A DNA stretch of 64,000 nt. Origin: Alphaproteobacteria bacterium (lineage in GTDB: Bacteria; Pseudomonadota; Alphaproteobacteria; Micropepsales; Micropepsaceae). The stretch spans positions 1 to 64,000 of the forward strand of contig JANYAR010000001.1 of assembly GCA_025361185.1 (NCBI GenBank), given 5' to 3'. Shown here one piece after another: positions 17,668-27,172 of this stretch. The position numbers and the translations under genes were made by a program. Below the pieces are notes generated by a model that had not been told where the DNA came from, did not search any database, and saw only the letters and a program-made list of their open reading frames with translations. Positions within the stretch are counted from its first letter, which is position 1, and every line of letters begins with the position of its first letter.

Positions 17668-18771
17668 CTAGTATCCCAGCTTCAGCACGGCATTGGATTG
17701 ATCGTTCACCGTGCCTTTTTCCAGCCATTCCAGCGAAGCCTTGAACAGAAGCAGATGGTTCCTTTCCCACATGGCATTGTGGGACGAGCAGGCCAGGTCG
17801 ATGAAGACCTTCTGCGGGCTGCCGATGTCGGCATAGAAGTCGTGCACGCGTTCGGGGTTCACCTGCTTATCGTTGATGCCGCTGACCATCAGGGTGGGCG
17901 TGGTCATGGCTTTCACTTTTTCTTGCGTCCAACCCCAGCCCGAGGAGGCGATGGGCGCACGCCGCACCGCTGGGGTCCAGGTTGCGCCGACGGGATCGGA
18001 CTTCAGCATTTCCGACCATACCGAGGCCGCCGCCGCCGGATCATATTGATTGGGACAGGGCGCCTGGCGGTCCCAGTTGGCGATGAACTCATCATGGCTT
18101 TGGGTATTGAACACCGCTCCCGCCAAAGGCAGCACCGCCGGGGCATCCTTCTTGGTGGCGCGGTTATAGGCGGGCGCCAGCAGGATCAGTTTGTTCACTT
18201 GGTCGGGATGCTGCGCCGTCCAGCCGCCGGCGCGCGGGCCGCCCTGCGACCAGCCGATCAGATTGAGCTTTTTCACATGGCGCAGCTTTTTGATGAAATC
18301 CACCGCCGCCGAAATATCGTTCCAGTCCGAATTGATGTTGGTCAGCGAACCCGGATAGGTCTGAGCGCAAGCGGCGCCAAAGATCTTCTGCTGTTCGGCC
18401 GACAGATTGCACTTGTCGGTCATGGGAAGGGGGCGCGCCGAGCGGCCATAGCCGGTCATGTCGACCGCGAACACGTCATAGCCGGCGGCGGCCAGATATC
18501 CCATCCAGCTGTAATCCTGATAGGGAACATCGAAGCTGACTTCGGCGGGGGTGCCCGCGCCGTGCACGAACAGCACCACCTTGTCGCCGGCACCCTTGCG
18601 CAGGATCTGCGGCAAGGCGCGCTCGCGCAGATAGAGCTTGGACTTCTTGCCGGCGATGACCGGGACAATGGAGGTGACCGTGACACTGTGGTCGCGGGCC
18701 GGTGTTTCTTGCGCGAGAGCCGGTGCGGCTAGCCCGGCCAGCAGCGGCAGCAATATCCAAAAACGGTTCAT
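17668..18771 (-). CDS. secreted alpha/beta hydrolase
   Basis: 367 residues. Residues 1-20 are a Sec signal peptide (WILLPLLAGLAAPALAQ). The fold marks are VVLFVHGAGTP (oxyanion region), the nucleophile elbow GWSQGG with Ser175, an acid in SGINDKQVNP, and His in SSHNAMW. The insert between the core strands (KCNLSAEQQKIFGAACAQ) carries cysteines that could form a disulphide in the periplasm. The substrate is not evident: esterase, lactonase or peptidase activity are all possible. It lies 84 bases downstream of a LysR regulator gene on the same strand, so it may be under or beside that control. Confidence 0.82.
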   Translation of the reverse strand: MNRFWILLPLLAGLAAPALAQETPARDHSVTVTSIVPVIAGKKSKLYLRERALPQILRKGAGDKVVLFVHGAGTPAEVSFDVPYQDYSWMGYLAAAGYDVFAVDMTGYGRSARPLPMTDKCNLSAEQQKIFGAACAQTYPGSLTNINSDWNDISAAVDFIKKLRHVKKLNLIGWSQGGPRAGGWTAQHPDQVNKLILLAPAYNRATKKDAPAVLPLAGAVFNTQSHDEFIANWDRQAPCPNQYDPAAAASVWSEMLKSDPVGATWTPAVRRAPIASSGWGWTQEKVKAMTTPTLMVSGINDKQVNPERVHDFYADIGSPQKVFIDLACSSHNAMWERNHLLLFKASLEWLEKGTVNDQSNAVLKLGY

Positions 18772-18855
18772 ATCGTTCTCCCCTTTATTTGGCGGGAAGT
18801 ATTGTCCGAAGCTGCCCTTCGCGAAAGACCCCCAAAGCCCCCTAAAAGAGAGATG

Positions 18856-19890
18856 TCAGCGGGTGAAAAGCTGGTTTGTCAGCGGCTTGCCCTTATAAAT
18901 TTCGGGGAAGCGCGAGGGATGAATAAGTTCATCCCGGAACCACGGATATTGGTGCGGATCGAATGATTGCGCGGTCCAGTCGATTGTCTTGCGAATGCGT
19001 GCAATCCGCTTGGCGTCCGAACGATAGGTCAGCCAGATTTCGTGTTTGTGGATCACGCCGATATCCAACGGAACCAGAGCGGAGCCGAGCGCCTGAACAT
19101 AGGTGGGAAGAATGCCGATACCGCAGCCTTTGACGACAGACCAGAAATGCGCGCTGCTCACATTGTTGCGAAGGGCCACCAGTCCGGAGGGTGAGATTCC
19201 GCCCAAGGCCTTTTGATAAGCGTTTTCCCATTTTCCTTGATCATCCGTAAGGATCACGAGGCGGTGATTTTCGAGATCGGCGACAGTCTTCGGAGATCCG
19301 TGGGCATCCAAATAGGACCGGGATGCAAAAAACATCATGTGCAGATGGCCAAGCTTCACGACCTTCAGGTCGGGCTCCTTGGGGCGTACCAACTGCACCG
19401 AAACATCCGCTTCGAGCCGAAGCAGATCGGGAGGGTTTTGTGTACATCTCAGATTGAGCGTCAGCCTGGGATTGTAGCGTTGGAATTCGACCAGTTGGGG
19501 TATGAGCCAATAGGCTCCCAATCCTTCCGTGACGGAAAGATTCACTTCTCCCTCGGCCTGCTTCTCGGAAAGATCGCGCGCCTGCAAAAGCTCGAACGAA
19601 GCGCTCTCCATGCGCAATGCGGCGTTATAAATCCTGGAGCCTTCGTCGGTAAGCCGGACGCCGTTGACGTGTCGCACCAGCAGGGGAACACCGAGATCCT
19701 GCTCCACCGCATCAACCTTTCGCCTAAGGGCGTTGACCGATTGCCGCAATTTTTGCGCCGCCGCACGAAAACTGCCGCATCGCGCGACTTCCAGGAATAT
19801 GTGCGCTGCTTCCCAGTCAGGCACCGTGGGCAATTCAACCACGGCCCATTGATCACCATGCGACTTGTTCTTTTTTCCTGATGATCGCAT
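18856..19890 (-). CDS. LysR-family transcriptional regulator
   Basis: 344 residues. The N-terminal winged helix-turn-helix spans about residues 25-85 (FLEVARCGSFRAAAQKLRQSVNALRRKVDAVEQDLGVPLLVR), preceded by a 24-residue extension, so a later start (GTG inside VVELP) is possible. The C-terminal effector-binding domain covers about 110-310 with LSVTEGLGAYWLIPQLVEFQ and VVKGCGIGILPTYVQ. LysR proteins sense a small molecule and control nearby genes. Targets here could be the secreted hydrolase just downstream or the gene itself. The 162-base upstream gap separates it from the RND pump gene. Confidence 0.88.
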   Translation of the reverse strand: MRSSGKKNKSHGDQWAVVELPTVPDWEAAHIFLEVARCGSFRAAAQKLRQSVNALRRKVDAVEQDLGVPLLVRHVNGVRLTDEGSRIYNAALRMESASFELLQARDLSEKQAEGEVNLSVTEGLGAYWLIPQLVEFQRYNPRLTLNLRCTQNPPDLLRLEADVSVQLVRPKEPDLKVVKLGHLHMMFFASRSYLDAHGSPKTVADLENHRLVILTDDQGKWENAYQKALGGISPSGLVALRNNVSSAHFWSVVKGCGIGILPTYVQALGSALVPLDIGVIHKHEIWLTYRSDAKRIARIRKTIDWTAQSFDPHQYPWFRDELIHPSRFPEIYKGKPLTNQLFTR

Positions 19891-20052
19891 GCGATACTGA
19901 TACCAAACTCATCGTCCGGTTCTACGCCGGACCTGGGGGTGATCCGACCTTGATTCTGACGGACTGGCAAGGTTGCCCCTGCCGATATGACAAATTGTCA
20001 TTATCCGCATCGCCCGGCAGGACGTCACCGCGCCGCGTCGCGCGGGCGCACC

Positions 20053-23000
20053 CTATTTGTGATGCTGCAGCCGTGTGTTGATCAACTGGAAGAAGACCGG
20101 CACGAAGAAGATCGCCAGGACCGTCGCGGTGATCATCCCGCCCACCACGCCGGTGCCGATGGCGTTCTGGCTGCCCGCGCCCGCGCCATGCGCCAGCGCC
20201 AGCGGTGTGACGCCGGCGACGAAGGCGATGGATGTCATCAGAATGGGGCGCAGCCGCAGCCGTGCCGCTTCCATGGCGGCGTCGAAGGCGGATGCACCTT
20301 TCTTCTCCGCATCGACCGCGAATTCCACGATCAGAATGGCGTTCTTGGCCGACAGGCCGATGGTGGTCAGCAACCCGACCTGGAAATAAATATCGTTGAA
20401 CAGTCCGCGCGACCAGGTCGCCAGCAACGCGCCCACCACGCCCAGCGGGATCACCATCATCACCGACAGGGGAATGGCCCAGCTTTCATACAGCGCCGCC
20501 AGACAAAGATAGATCACCAGAATGGACAGGGCGTAGAGCGCCGGCGCCTGTGAGCCGCTCAGCTCTTCCTGATAGGACAGGCCGGTGGCCTCGATGCCGA
20601 CGTCCTTGGGCAGCTGTTGGGCCAGCTTGCGCATTTCGGCTAGCGCGGTGCCGGTGGAAATGCCCGGTGCGCCCTGACCCTGCAGTTCGATAGCCTCCAG
20701 GCCGTTGTAGCGGGTGAGCGAGGCCGGGCCGGTCGTCCAGCGCGAGGTCGCAAAGGATGAAAACGGCGCCATGGTACCGCCGGTGTTGCGCACATACCAG
20801 CGGTCCAGGTCTTGTGGCGTCATGCGATAGGGCGCATCGCCTTGTATATAGACGCGCTTGACGCGGCCGCGATCGATGAAGTCGTTAATGTAGGTCGAGC
20901 CCCAGGCGGCGCTCAGCGTTGAATTGATGTTGGCCAGCGATATGCCCAGTGCGCTGGCCTTGGACTGGTCGATGTCGACATGCAGTTGCGGCGTGTCATC
21001 CAGGCTGTTGGGGCGCACGCCGTTCAGCAGCGGATCGCGCGCCGCCAGGCCCAGCAATTGATTGCGTGCCGCCACCAATCCGGCATGACCGATATTGCCG
21101 CGGTCCTCCAGCTCCAGGTCGAAGCCGGTGGCGTTGCCAAGCTCTTGCACCGAGGGCGGCACCACGGGATAGATCATGGCATCCTTGATGGGAAAGAAAC
21201 TCATCATCGCGCGGTTGGCGATCGAAACTGATTTGTTTTTGTCGCCCTTGCGCTCACTCCAGTCCTTCAGATGGGTGAAGGCCATGCCGGTGTTCTGGCC
21301 CGATCCCGCGAAGGAGAAGCCCGCCACGGCAAAGACAAAGTCGACATTGTTGCTCTCTTTATCCAGGTAATATTTGGCGACGTTCTGCGCCACCTTGAGC
21401 GTTGCCGGCTGGGTGGTGCCAGCGGGCAAGGTGATCAGGTTGAAGATGAAGCCCTGATCCTCATCCGGCAGAAAGCCGGTGGGAAGGCGAACGAACAATA
21501 CGGCCAGGACAGCGACGATCCCCCCATAGGCAGCCATGGTGCCCCAGGTGCGCCCTAGGAACCATGCCGTGCTGCCGTGATACCAGCTGCGGAAGGCGTC
21601 GAAATTGCGGTTGAACCCGTCGAAGAAGCGGCCGCGGCTGAGATGGCCTGTACCTTCGACGGGTTTCAGCAAGGTTGCGCACAGCGACGGCGATAGCACC
21701 AGCGCCACCATGATGGACAGCGACATGGCCGATACGATGGTGACGGAAAACTGGCGATAGATGACGCCGGTCGAGCCGCCGAAGAAAGCCATCGGCAGGA
21801 ACACCGCCGTCAGCACCAGCCCGATGCCGATCAGGGCGCCGGTAATTTCCTGCATGCTTTTGAGGGTCGCCTCGCGTGGCGGCAATCGCTCCTCATGCAT
21901 GATACGTTCGACATTCTCGACCACCACGATGGCGTCGTCGACCAGAAGGCCGATCACCAGCACCAGCGCGAACAAAGTGAGGGTATTGATGGAGTATCCG
22001 GCTACCGCCAGCACACCGAAGGTGCCCAGCAGCACCACTGGCACGGCGATGGCCGGAATCAGCGTCGCCCGCCAGTCCTGCAGGAAGACGTACATCACCA
22101 GCACCACCAGGGCGATGGCTTCGATCAGCGTCACCACCACGTCATGGATCGAGAGGCGGATGAAGGTGGTGTTGTCGATCGGGTACACCATCTTCATGCC
22201 CGGCGGCAGCGACGCTTTCAGTTCCTCGCATTTGGCCTTGACCGCATCCACGGTTTTGAGGGCGTTGGCGCCGGGCGCCAGCATGACGGGAATACCGGCG
22301 GCGGGATAGCCGTTGAACAGGCTGGCAATGGCATAGGTTTCCGCGCCCAGTTCAATACGGGCGACATCGCCCAGCCGCACCACCGCGCCGCTGGGAGAGG
22401 TTTTGAGAATGATGTCGCGGAACTGCTGAGGTGTTTGCAGCCGCGACTGGGCCGTGACGGTGGCGTTGATCGCCGCGCCCGCAACCGTGGGCTGGGCGCC
22501 GATCTGACCCGCTGAAACCTGGACATTCTGGGTCTGCACAGCGGCGGTGACATCGGACGGTTGCAGATTGAAATTGTGCAGCTTGAAGGGATCCAGCCAG
22601 ATGCGCATGGCGTATTGCGCGCCGAACACGCGCGTGTTGCCCACGCCGGGCACGCGGCTCAAGGGATCGCGCAATTTGGAGGTAATGTAGTCGGAAATGT
22701 CCACATTGGTGTAACGGCCGGTATCGTCATAGATGCCGACCACCACGATGAAGTTGACCATGTTCTTGGCCACCGTCACGCCCAGCTGCTGCACGGCGCT
22801 GGGCAACAGCGGCACGGCGGCCTGAACCTTGTTCTGGACCTGCACCTGGGCGATGTCGGGATTGGTCCCGGCGGCAAAGGTGGCGGTAATCAGCACCGTG
22901 CCGTCGGCGTTGGATTGGGACGAGAAGTAAAGCAGATTGTCCAACCCGGTCAGCTGCTGTTCGATGACCTGGGTAACGGAGCTCTGCAAGCTTTCGGAGT

Positions 23001-23163
23001 CGGCGCCGGGGTAGGTGGCGCTGATCACCACCGAGGGTGGCGCAATGGTGGGATATTGCTCGATCGGCAGGCTGAAGGCGGCGATGCCGCCCGCCAGCAT
23101 GATAACCACGGCGATGACCCATGCAAAAACCGGACGGTCGATGAAAAAGCGCGATAGGCTCAT
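20053..23163 (-). CDS. RND multidrug efflux permease, HAE1/AcrB family
   Basis: 1036 residues, the usual AcrB size. The N-terminus FIDRPVFAWVIAVVIMLAGG is the first of twelve membrane helices. The proton-relay residues are present: paired aspartates in GLLVDDAIVVVENVERI and the lysine in GLSAKNAILIVEFAVD. Two large periplasmic loops (for example PGADSESLQSSVTQVIEQQLTG) form the pore and docking domains. It exports drugs or lipophilic compounds from the periplasm using the proton gradient, as a trimer with an adaptor and an outer-membrane channel. The adaptor gene precedes it and overlaps by one base. No outer-membrane factor or TetR repressor is in the window. Confidence 0.95.
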   Translation of the reverse strand: MSLSRFFIDRPVFAWVIAVVIMLAGGIAAFSLPIEQYPTIAPPSVVISATYPGADSESLQSSVTQVIEQQLTGLDNLLYFSSQSNADGTVLITATFAAGTNPDIAQVQVQNKVQAAVPLLPSAVQQLGVTVAKNMVNFIVVVGIYDDTGRYTNVDISDYITSKLRDPLSRVPGVGNTRVFGAQYAMRIWLDPFKLHNFNLQPSDVTAAVQTQNVQVSAGQIGAQPTVAGAAINATVTAQSRLQTPQQFRDIILKTSPSGAVVRLGDVARIELGAETYAIASLFNGYPAAGIPVMLAPGANALKTVDAVKAKCEELKASLPPGMKMVYPIDNTTFIRLSIHDVVVTLIEAIALVVLVMYVFLQDWRATLIPAIAVPVVLLGTFGVLAVAGYSINTLTLFALVLVIGLLVDDAIVVVENVERIMHEERLPPREATLKSMQEITGALIGIGLVLTAVFLPMAFFGGSTGVIYRQFSVTIVSAMSLSIMVALVLSPSLCATLLKPVEGTGHLSRGRFFDGFNRNFDAFRSWYHGSTAWFLGRTWGTMAAYGGIVAVLAVLFVRLPTGFLPDEDQGFIFNLITLPAGTTQPATLKVAQNVAKYYLDKESNNVDFVFAVAGFSFAGSGQNTGMAFTHLKDWSERKGDKNKSVSIANRAMMSFFPIKDAMIYPVVPPSVQELGNATGFDLELEDRGNIGHAGLVAARNQLLGLAARDPLLNGVRPNSLDDTPQLHVDIDQSKASALGISLANINSTLSAAWGSTYINDFIDRGRVKRVYIQGDAPYRMTPQDLDRWYVRNTGGTMAPFSSFATSRWTTGPASLTRYNGLEAIELQGQGAPGISTGTALAEMRKLAQQLPKDVGIEATGLSYQEELSGSQAPALYALSILVIYLCLAALYESWAIPLSVMMVIPLGVVGALLATWSRGLFNDIYFQVGLLTTIGLSAKNAILIVEFAVDAEKKGASAFDAAMEAARLRLRPILMTSIAFVAGVTPLALAHGAGAGSQNAIGTGVVGGMITATVLAIFFVPVFFQLINTRLQHHK

Positions 23164-24263
23164 CAGCGCGCCGCCTGGGGGTTGGCCGCCGCGCTCGCGG
23201 GCTGCGGATTGACCGGCATGTCCGGCATGGCCTTTGCCAGGCCTTCGGTGATCAACTTGTCACCCGGCTTGAGTCCTTCCAGCACCTGCCAGGTGTTGCC
23301 GATGGCGCGGCCGGTCTTGAGGACGCGCAGCCGGGCGACATTCTTTTCGTCCACCACCAGCGCGGTGGGGTCGCCCTTCTGGTTGTGGTTGACGGCGCTC
23401 TGCGGCACCAGAATGCCGTGCGGGTCCACCCCTTGATTGATCACGGCCCGAACATAGAGACCGGGCAGCAGAAGATTTTCGGGATTGGGGAAAAGCGCGC
23501 GCAACCGCACCGCGCCGGTGGCCGGGTCCACCGTTACGTCGGTCATTTGCAGCTTGCCTTTCAACAAATAGGGACTGCCGTCGTCCAGTTTCAGCGTGAC
23601 TTCCGCCGTCAGCGGACCGCCGGAATTGACGCTGCCGGCCTGCACCGCGCGCCTCAGCGCCACCAGCTCGGCGCTGGACTGATCCACATCGACATAGATG
23701 GGATCCAGGGTGGAGACAGTGGTGAGCGCGGTAGCCTGTTGCGCCGTCACCAGCGCGCCTTCGGTCACGGTGGAAGCGCCGATGCGCCCGGTGATGGCCG
23801 CCATGATGCGGGTATAGTCCAGGTTGATGCGGGCGCTGTCGGCGTTGGCCTTGGCCTGGAGATAGGCGGCGCGGGCGTCGTCGGCGTCCTGGGGTGCGAT
23901 GGCACGCTCAGACAACAAACGGGCATAGCGCTCCGCCTTGACCTTGGTGGAAGCCAGGGTGGCGAGCATGCTGTCATAGGTTGCGCGATAGGGGGCGGGG
24001 TCGATCTGATAAAGCGGTTGTCCGCGCTTGACGGTCGAACCTTCGACGAACAACCGCTTTTGAACGATGCCGGATATCTGGGGGCGGATCTCGGACACGG
24101 CATAAGGGGTTGTGCGCCCCGGCAGCTCAACGCTCAGCGGCACCGGCTGTTCGGCGATGGTGATGAAGCCGACATCGGCTGGTGGCATCTGATTCTGCGG
24201 CGGCCGGCCGCAAGCTGCCAGGATGAGGCCGGCGGCCAAAGCGGTCATGACAAAACGCGGCAT
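23163..24263 (-). CDS. RND efflux periplasmic adaptor (membrane fusion protein) lipoprotein
   Basis: About 366 residues from the ATG at 24263; the longer frame from 24422 runs into the dihydrouridine synthase gene and is rejected. A lipoprotein signal ends in LILAAC with the acylated Cys18. Domain order follows AcrA/MexA: lipoyl half (EIRPQISGIVQKRLFVEGSTVKRGQPL), coiled-coil hairpin about residues 80-150 (TYDSMLATLASTKVKAERYARLL), lipoyl second half, beta-barrel with VDQSSAELVALRRAVQAG, and a membrane-proximal domain. It bridges the permease and an outer-membrane channel. The stop shares one base with the permease start. Confidence 0.93.
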   Translation of the reverse strand: MPRFVMTALAAGLILAACGRPPQNQMPPADVGFITIAEQPVPLSVELPGRTTPYAVSEIRPQISGIVQKRLFVEGSTVKRGQPLYQIDPAPYRATYDSMLATLASTKVKAERYARLLSERAIAPQDADDARAAYLQAKANADSARINLDYTRIMAAITGRIGASTVTEGALVTAQQATALTTVSTLDPIYVDVDQSSAELVALRRAVQAGSVNSGGPLTAEVTLKLDDGSPYLLKGKLQMTDVTVDPATGAVRLRALFPNPENLLLPGLYVRAVINQGVDPHGILVPQSAVNHNQKGDPTALVVDEKNVARLRVLKTGRAIGNTWQVLEGLKPGDKLITEGLAKAMPDMPVNPQPASAAANPQAAR

Positions 24264-24364
24264 CGATCCCCCAAAACAATCATGGATAAAGATGACGATC
24301 GGCGAAATTCGCCACAGACATCCCAAAGCAAATAAAATTCCGGGCGAGAAGCTCGCACCGCCCC

Positions 24365-25405
24365 TTACATATGCGCAGGTGCGAGAATTGGAAGGGCAGA
24401 ATGGGACGAAAGTTCGGCCCAAAGTGAAGTTAAGGCCGATTCTACGCCGCTGGCGCTGTCAATTTGACACAGCCGCGCCCTGGTGGCGCGTCTTTGGGCA
24501 GGGTCAGCAGGACATAAAGCCTGTTCGACATACCAGCTCAGGTGCTTGCGGAATATTTTCAGCCCCAGGGCATCGCCATAAAAGCGCAACGTGTCTGTAA
24601 AATGTTCAAGCGCGATGCCCAAACGAGAGGCAAGATCGGGTTCTGACATTTCCTCACCGGTATACAGCGCACGATCCAACGCCGCGGCGATCCAGGGCCG
24701 TCCATAGGCGCCGCGTCCGATCATCACCGCATCGGCGCCGGATTGTTCCAGCGCGGCGCGGGCGGATGGCGCATCGGTGATGTCGCCATTGACGATCACC
24801 GGCAGGTTGGTGGCCTGCTTGACCTGCGCCACCGCGCGCCAATCGGCGCATCCGCCATAGAATTGCTGGCGTGTGCGGCCATGCACGGTGATGGCTTTCA
24901 CACCCAACCGTTCGGCCAGCGTCGCGATTTGCGGCGCATTGCGGTTGTTGTCGTCCCAGCCGAGCCGCATTTTCAAAGTGACGGGACGTGACGTGGCATT
25001 GACCGCGGCCTCGATCAATCGCGCCGCCAGTTCCGGTTCGCGCATCAGGGCCGAGCCCGACAGCGCGCCGGTCACCTCTTTTGCGGGGCAGCCCATGTTG
25101 AAATCGATGATGTCGGCGCCGGCCTGCTCGGCCAGCTTTGCGCCCTTGGCGATCCATTCGGGCGTGCGGCCCACCAGTTGGATTACCATCAAGGGCAAGC
25201 CGTCCCCGATCGCCGCACGACGCACCACATCGGGGCGGCCGCGGGCAAAGCTGTCGCAGGCCACCATCTCGGTCGCCACATAGGGCGCGCCGCAACGGCT
25301 GGCGATACGGCGGAACGGCAGGTCGGAAACGCCCGTCATGGGCGCGGTGAGTACCCGGCCGGGAATGGTGACGTCACCGATTTGCAGGGACCCAAGAGAC
25401 GACAT
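24365..25405 (-). CDS. dusB: tRNA-dihydrouridine synthase, DusB/NifR3-like
   Basis: About 346 residues from the ATG at 25405. The FMN-binding TIM barrel begins with TAPMTGVSDLPFRRIA. The catalytic cysteine is Cys106 in DFNMGCPAKEVTG, and later marks are TVHGRTRQQFYGG, VIVNGDITD and MIGRGAYGRPW. It reduces specific uridines in the D-loop of tRNA using NADPH and FMN in the cytoplasm. In many alphaproteobacteria dusB precedes ntrBC; here it instead follows the DUF2807 operon and precedes the RND pump. The subfamily letter (B rather than A) rests on the nifR3-like N-terminus and is moderately sure. Confidence 0.88.
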   Translation of the reverse strand: MSSLGSLQIGDVTIPGRVLTAPMTGVSDLPFRRIASRCGAPYVATEMVACDSFARGRPDVVRRAAIGDGLPLMVIQLVGRTPEWIAKGAKLAEQAGADIIDFNMGCPAKEVTGALSGSALMREPELAARLIEAAVNATSRPVTLKMRLGWDDNNRNAPQIATLAERLGVKAITVHGRTRQQFYGGCADWRAVAQVKQATNLPVIVNGDITDAPSARAALEQSGADAVMIGRGAYGRPWIAAALDRALYTGEEMSEPDLASRLGIALEHFTDTLRFYGDALGLKIFRKHLSWYVEQALCPADPAQRRATRARLCQIDSASGVESALTSLWAELSSHSALPILAPAHM

Positions 25406-25444
25406 GGGGGCGGGACATAGCCCCACCCGCCATATTTGTCGAGA

Positions 25445-26398
25445 TCAGCTACCAGAGCCGAGCCTGTGGATCCGGCCTGATCCGCTGATATCGGTTTCCA
25501 GCCGCTTGGGACTGCTGTGCAGGTTGACGTCGCCCGATCCGCTAATTTCGACCTTTGCCTCGTCGCTGGGGGCGATATCGACATTGCCGTGGCCGCCGAT
25601 CTCCACCTTGGCGATACGCGTTGTCACCTCACCGAAGTCCGCGCGTCCCGAGCCCTCGATCTCGATGTTGAGGTCATCGATACTGCCTTTGGCCCTGACA
25701 GACCCGGAGCCCGCGATCCCGACTTCGGCTTGACGCGCGGTGAGTTGGTCGAATTCAGCGTCGCCTGATCCCGCGATATCCATTTTGAGAGTATCGATCT
25801 TGCCGTTGGCCTTGACGGAGCCCGAGCCTGCGATTTCGATCTTGACCTGGCGCGCCGTTATCTGGTCGAGATCGGCCTTGCCCGATCCTGCGACATCGAT
25901 TTTGAGATCGTCGATCCGGCCGTTGGCCTTGACCGAGCCCGATCCCGCGATATCGATCTTCAAGCTGGATTGATCGAGCCTGTCCAGGATCAGATTGCCG
26001 CCACCGGCAATGTCGAACTTGCGGAATTCGCGGCCGGGAAGGGTTATCGTCAGGTCTTTCGTGCGATCGCGCCAGCCGCGGCAGTCCATCTCGATATCGC
26101 CATCATGTACGCGCAGGTGCGCCACGATTTGGGGATCGCCGGAAATATGCACCTTGTTGTCACCGCCGGGCACATAGCTGGCACGGCCATTCACCGACAG
26201 GCCGGCATGATTGCTGCCGTCCCAGTCCAGCTCGCGGCTGGTAGCGGTGGCGCCCGCGACCGCCTCACAGCGCGGCCGGCCATCGAACAGGGAAAAGCCC
26301 TCCAGTCCCTCCCTGCCGCCGATGGCGGCGGCAGCTCCCATGCAGGCGGCGGACGCGGTCAGACCAATGACGGCGATGATGGTAAGCTTATGCGCCAC
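25445..26398 (-). CDS. DUF2807 (GIN-domain) envelope protein A with three 39-residue repeats
   Basis: 317 residues starting at a GTG at 26398, fixed by an AAGGAG site 7 bases upstream and by the shared N-terminus of the two paralogs (HKLxIIAVIGL). A hydrophobic signal ends near GAAAAIGG. The middle and C-terminal parts are a DUF2807-type beta solenoid built of AGSGSVKANG-like turns. Residues 146-184, 185-223 and 224-262 are three tandem 39-residue copies; the paralogs have one copy. The protein is probably exported and surface or periplasm exposed. The family has no settled function. It is the last of three tandem paralog genes in the PadR operon. Confidence 0.82.
   Translation of the reverse strand: MAHKLTIIAVIGLTASAACMGAAAAIGGREGLEGFSLFDGRPRCEAVAGATATSRELDWDGSNHAGLSVNGRASYVPGGDNKVHISGDPQIVAHLRVHDGDIEMDCRGWRDRTKDLTITLPGREFRKFDIAGGGNLILDRLDQSSLKIDIAGSGSVKANGRIDDLKIDVAGSGKADLDQITARQVKIEIAGSGSVKANGKIDTLKMDIAGSGDAEFDQLTARQAEVGIAGSGSVRAKGSIDDLNIEIEGSGRADFGEVTTRIAKVEIGGHGNVDIAPSDEAKVEISGSGDVNLHSSPKRLETDISGSGRIHRLGSGS
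25613..25963 (-). repeat. three tandem 117-base coding repeats
   Basis: Within DUF2807 gene A the stretch for residues 146-262 is three consecutive 39-codon units, each with a pair of GSG turns and ending in TARQ or TTRI. Paralogs B and C have a single equivalent, so the array arose by internal tandem duplication in this gene. Confidence 0.75.
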
Positions 26399-26423
26399 GA
26401 TGTATCTCCTTGTTGAATTCTGC

Positions 26424-27143
26424 TCAGCCGTTGGGGGCGAGTTTGTGGAGCTGGCCGGGACCGGCAATGTTGGTGTCCAGCTCCTTGGGGTTGCTGTACA
26501 GATTGACGGTGCTTGGTCCGGCAATCTTGATCTTGGCCGATTCCGTGGGCGCGATGTCGGCGCTGGCAACGCCGGCGAGCGTTACCTTGGCGCTGCGGCC
26601 CGTGACCTTCCCGAAATCGGCATGGCCGACACCCGCGACATCGATCCTGAGATCGTCGATCCTGCCATCGGCCGTGATGGTGCCTGTGCCCGCGATCTTC
26701 GCTTTCATACTGGCCTTGTTCATCCGCTCCAGCTTCAGGTCGCTGCGGCCGGCAATGGCGAATTCGCGAAATTCCAGACCGGGCAAGGTGAGATTGATCT
26801 TGTCGCGATCGCGCCAGCCACGGCAGTCCAGATCGATCTTGCCGTCATGGATGCGCAGGTGCGCCAGCACCTGGGGATCGCCGCTGGCATGGAGCTTGTT
26901 GTCGGACCCGGGTGTATAGCGGGCGTTGCTATACGCCACCAATTGCACCTTGTCGCTTCCGTCCCAGTTCAGATCGCGGCTGGTCGCCGTGGCGCCGTCA
27001 ATCCTGTGGCAGCGCGGGCCTTCACCAAACAGCCCGTCGAGCCCGTCACCGAAATTGCCGCCCCCGATGGCGGCGGCAGCCCCCAGGCAGACGGCTGAGG
27101 CGGAAAGACCGATGACGGCGATGATGGCCAGCTTGTGCGCCAT
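26424..27143 (-). CDS. DUF2807 (GIN-domain) envelope protein B
   Basis: 239 residues, ATG start. The signal segment HKLAIIAVIGLSASAVCLGAAAAIGG is almost identical to those of paralogs A and C. The head region has the shared text RDLNWDGSDKVQL and GDPQVLAHLRIHDGKIDLDCRGW. The solenoid is more diverged, with GTGTITADGRIDD and AGPSTVNLYSNPKELDT in place of the usual GSG turns. It lies 25 bases upstream of gene A and 29 bases after gene C, in one minus-strand operon. It is presumably exported; no catalytic motif is seen. Confidence 0.8.
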   Translation of the reverse strand: MAHKLAIIAVIGLSASAVCLGAAAAIGGGNFGDGLDGLFGEGPRCHRIDGATATSRDLNWDGSDKVQLVAYSNARYTPGSDNKLHASGDPQVLAHLRIHDGKIDLDCRGWRDRDKINLTLPGLEFREFAIAGRSDLKLERMNKASMKAKIAGTGTITADGRIDDLRIDVAGVGHADFGKVTGRSAKVTLAGVASADIAPTESAKIKIAGPSTVNLYSNPKELDTNIAGPGQLHKLAPNG

Positions 27144-27172
27144 GATGATGTCTTCTTCCCTGAGGTATGCGG

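Noticed and set aside
17489-17770. 93-residue minus-strand frame, looked at as a possible recombinase remnant
   Set aside because: Its first half overlaps the secreted hydrolase gene in another frame, and no catalytic recombinase motif is present.
20053-24263. Whether the RND pump is a hopanoid exporter
   Set aside because: Its motifs and adaptor are those of drug efflux HAE1 pumps, and it is far from the hpn locus; HpnN fills the hopanoid role.
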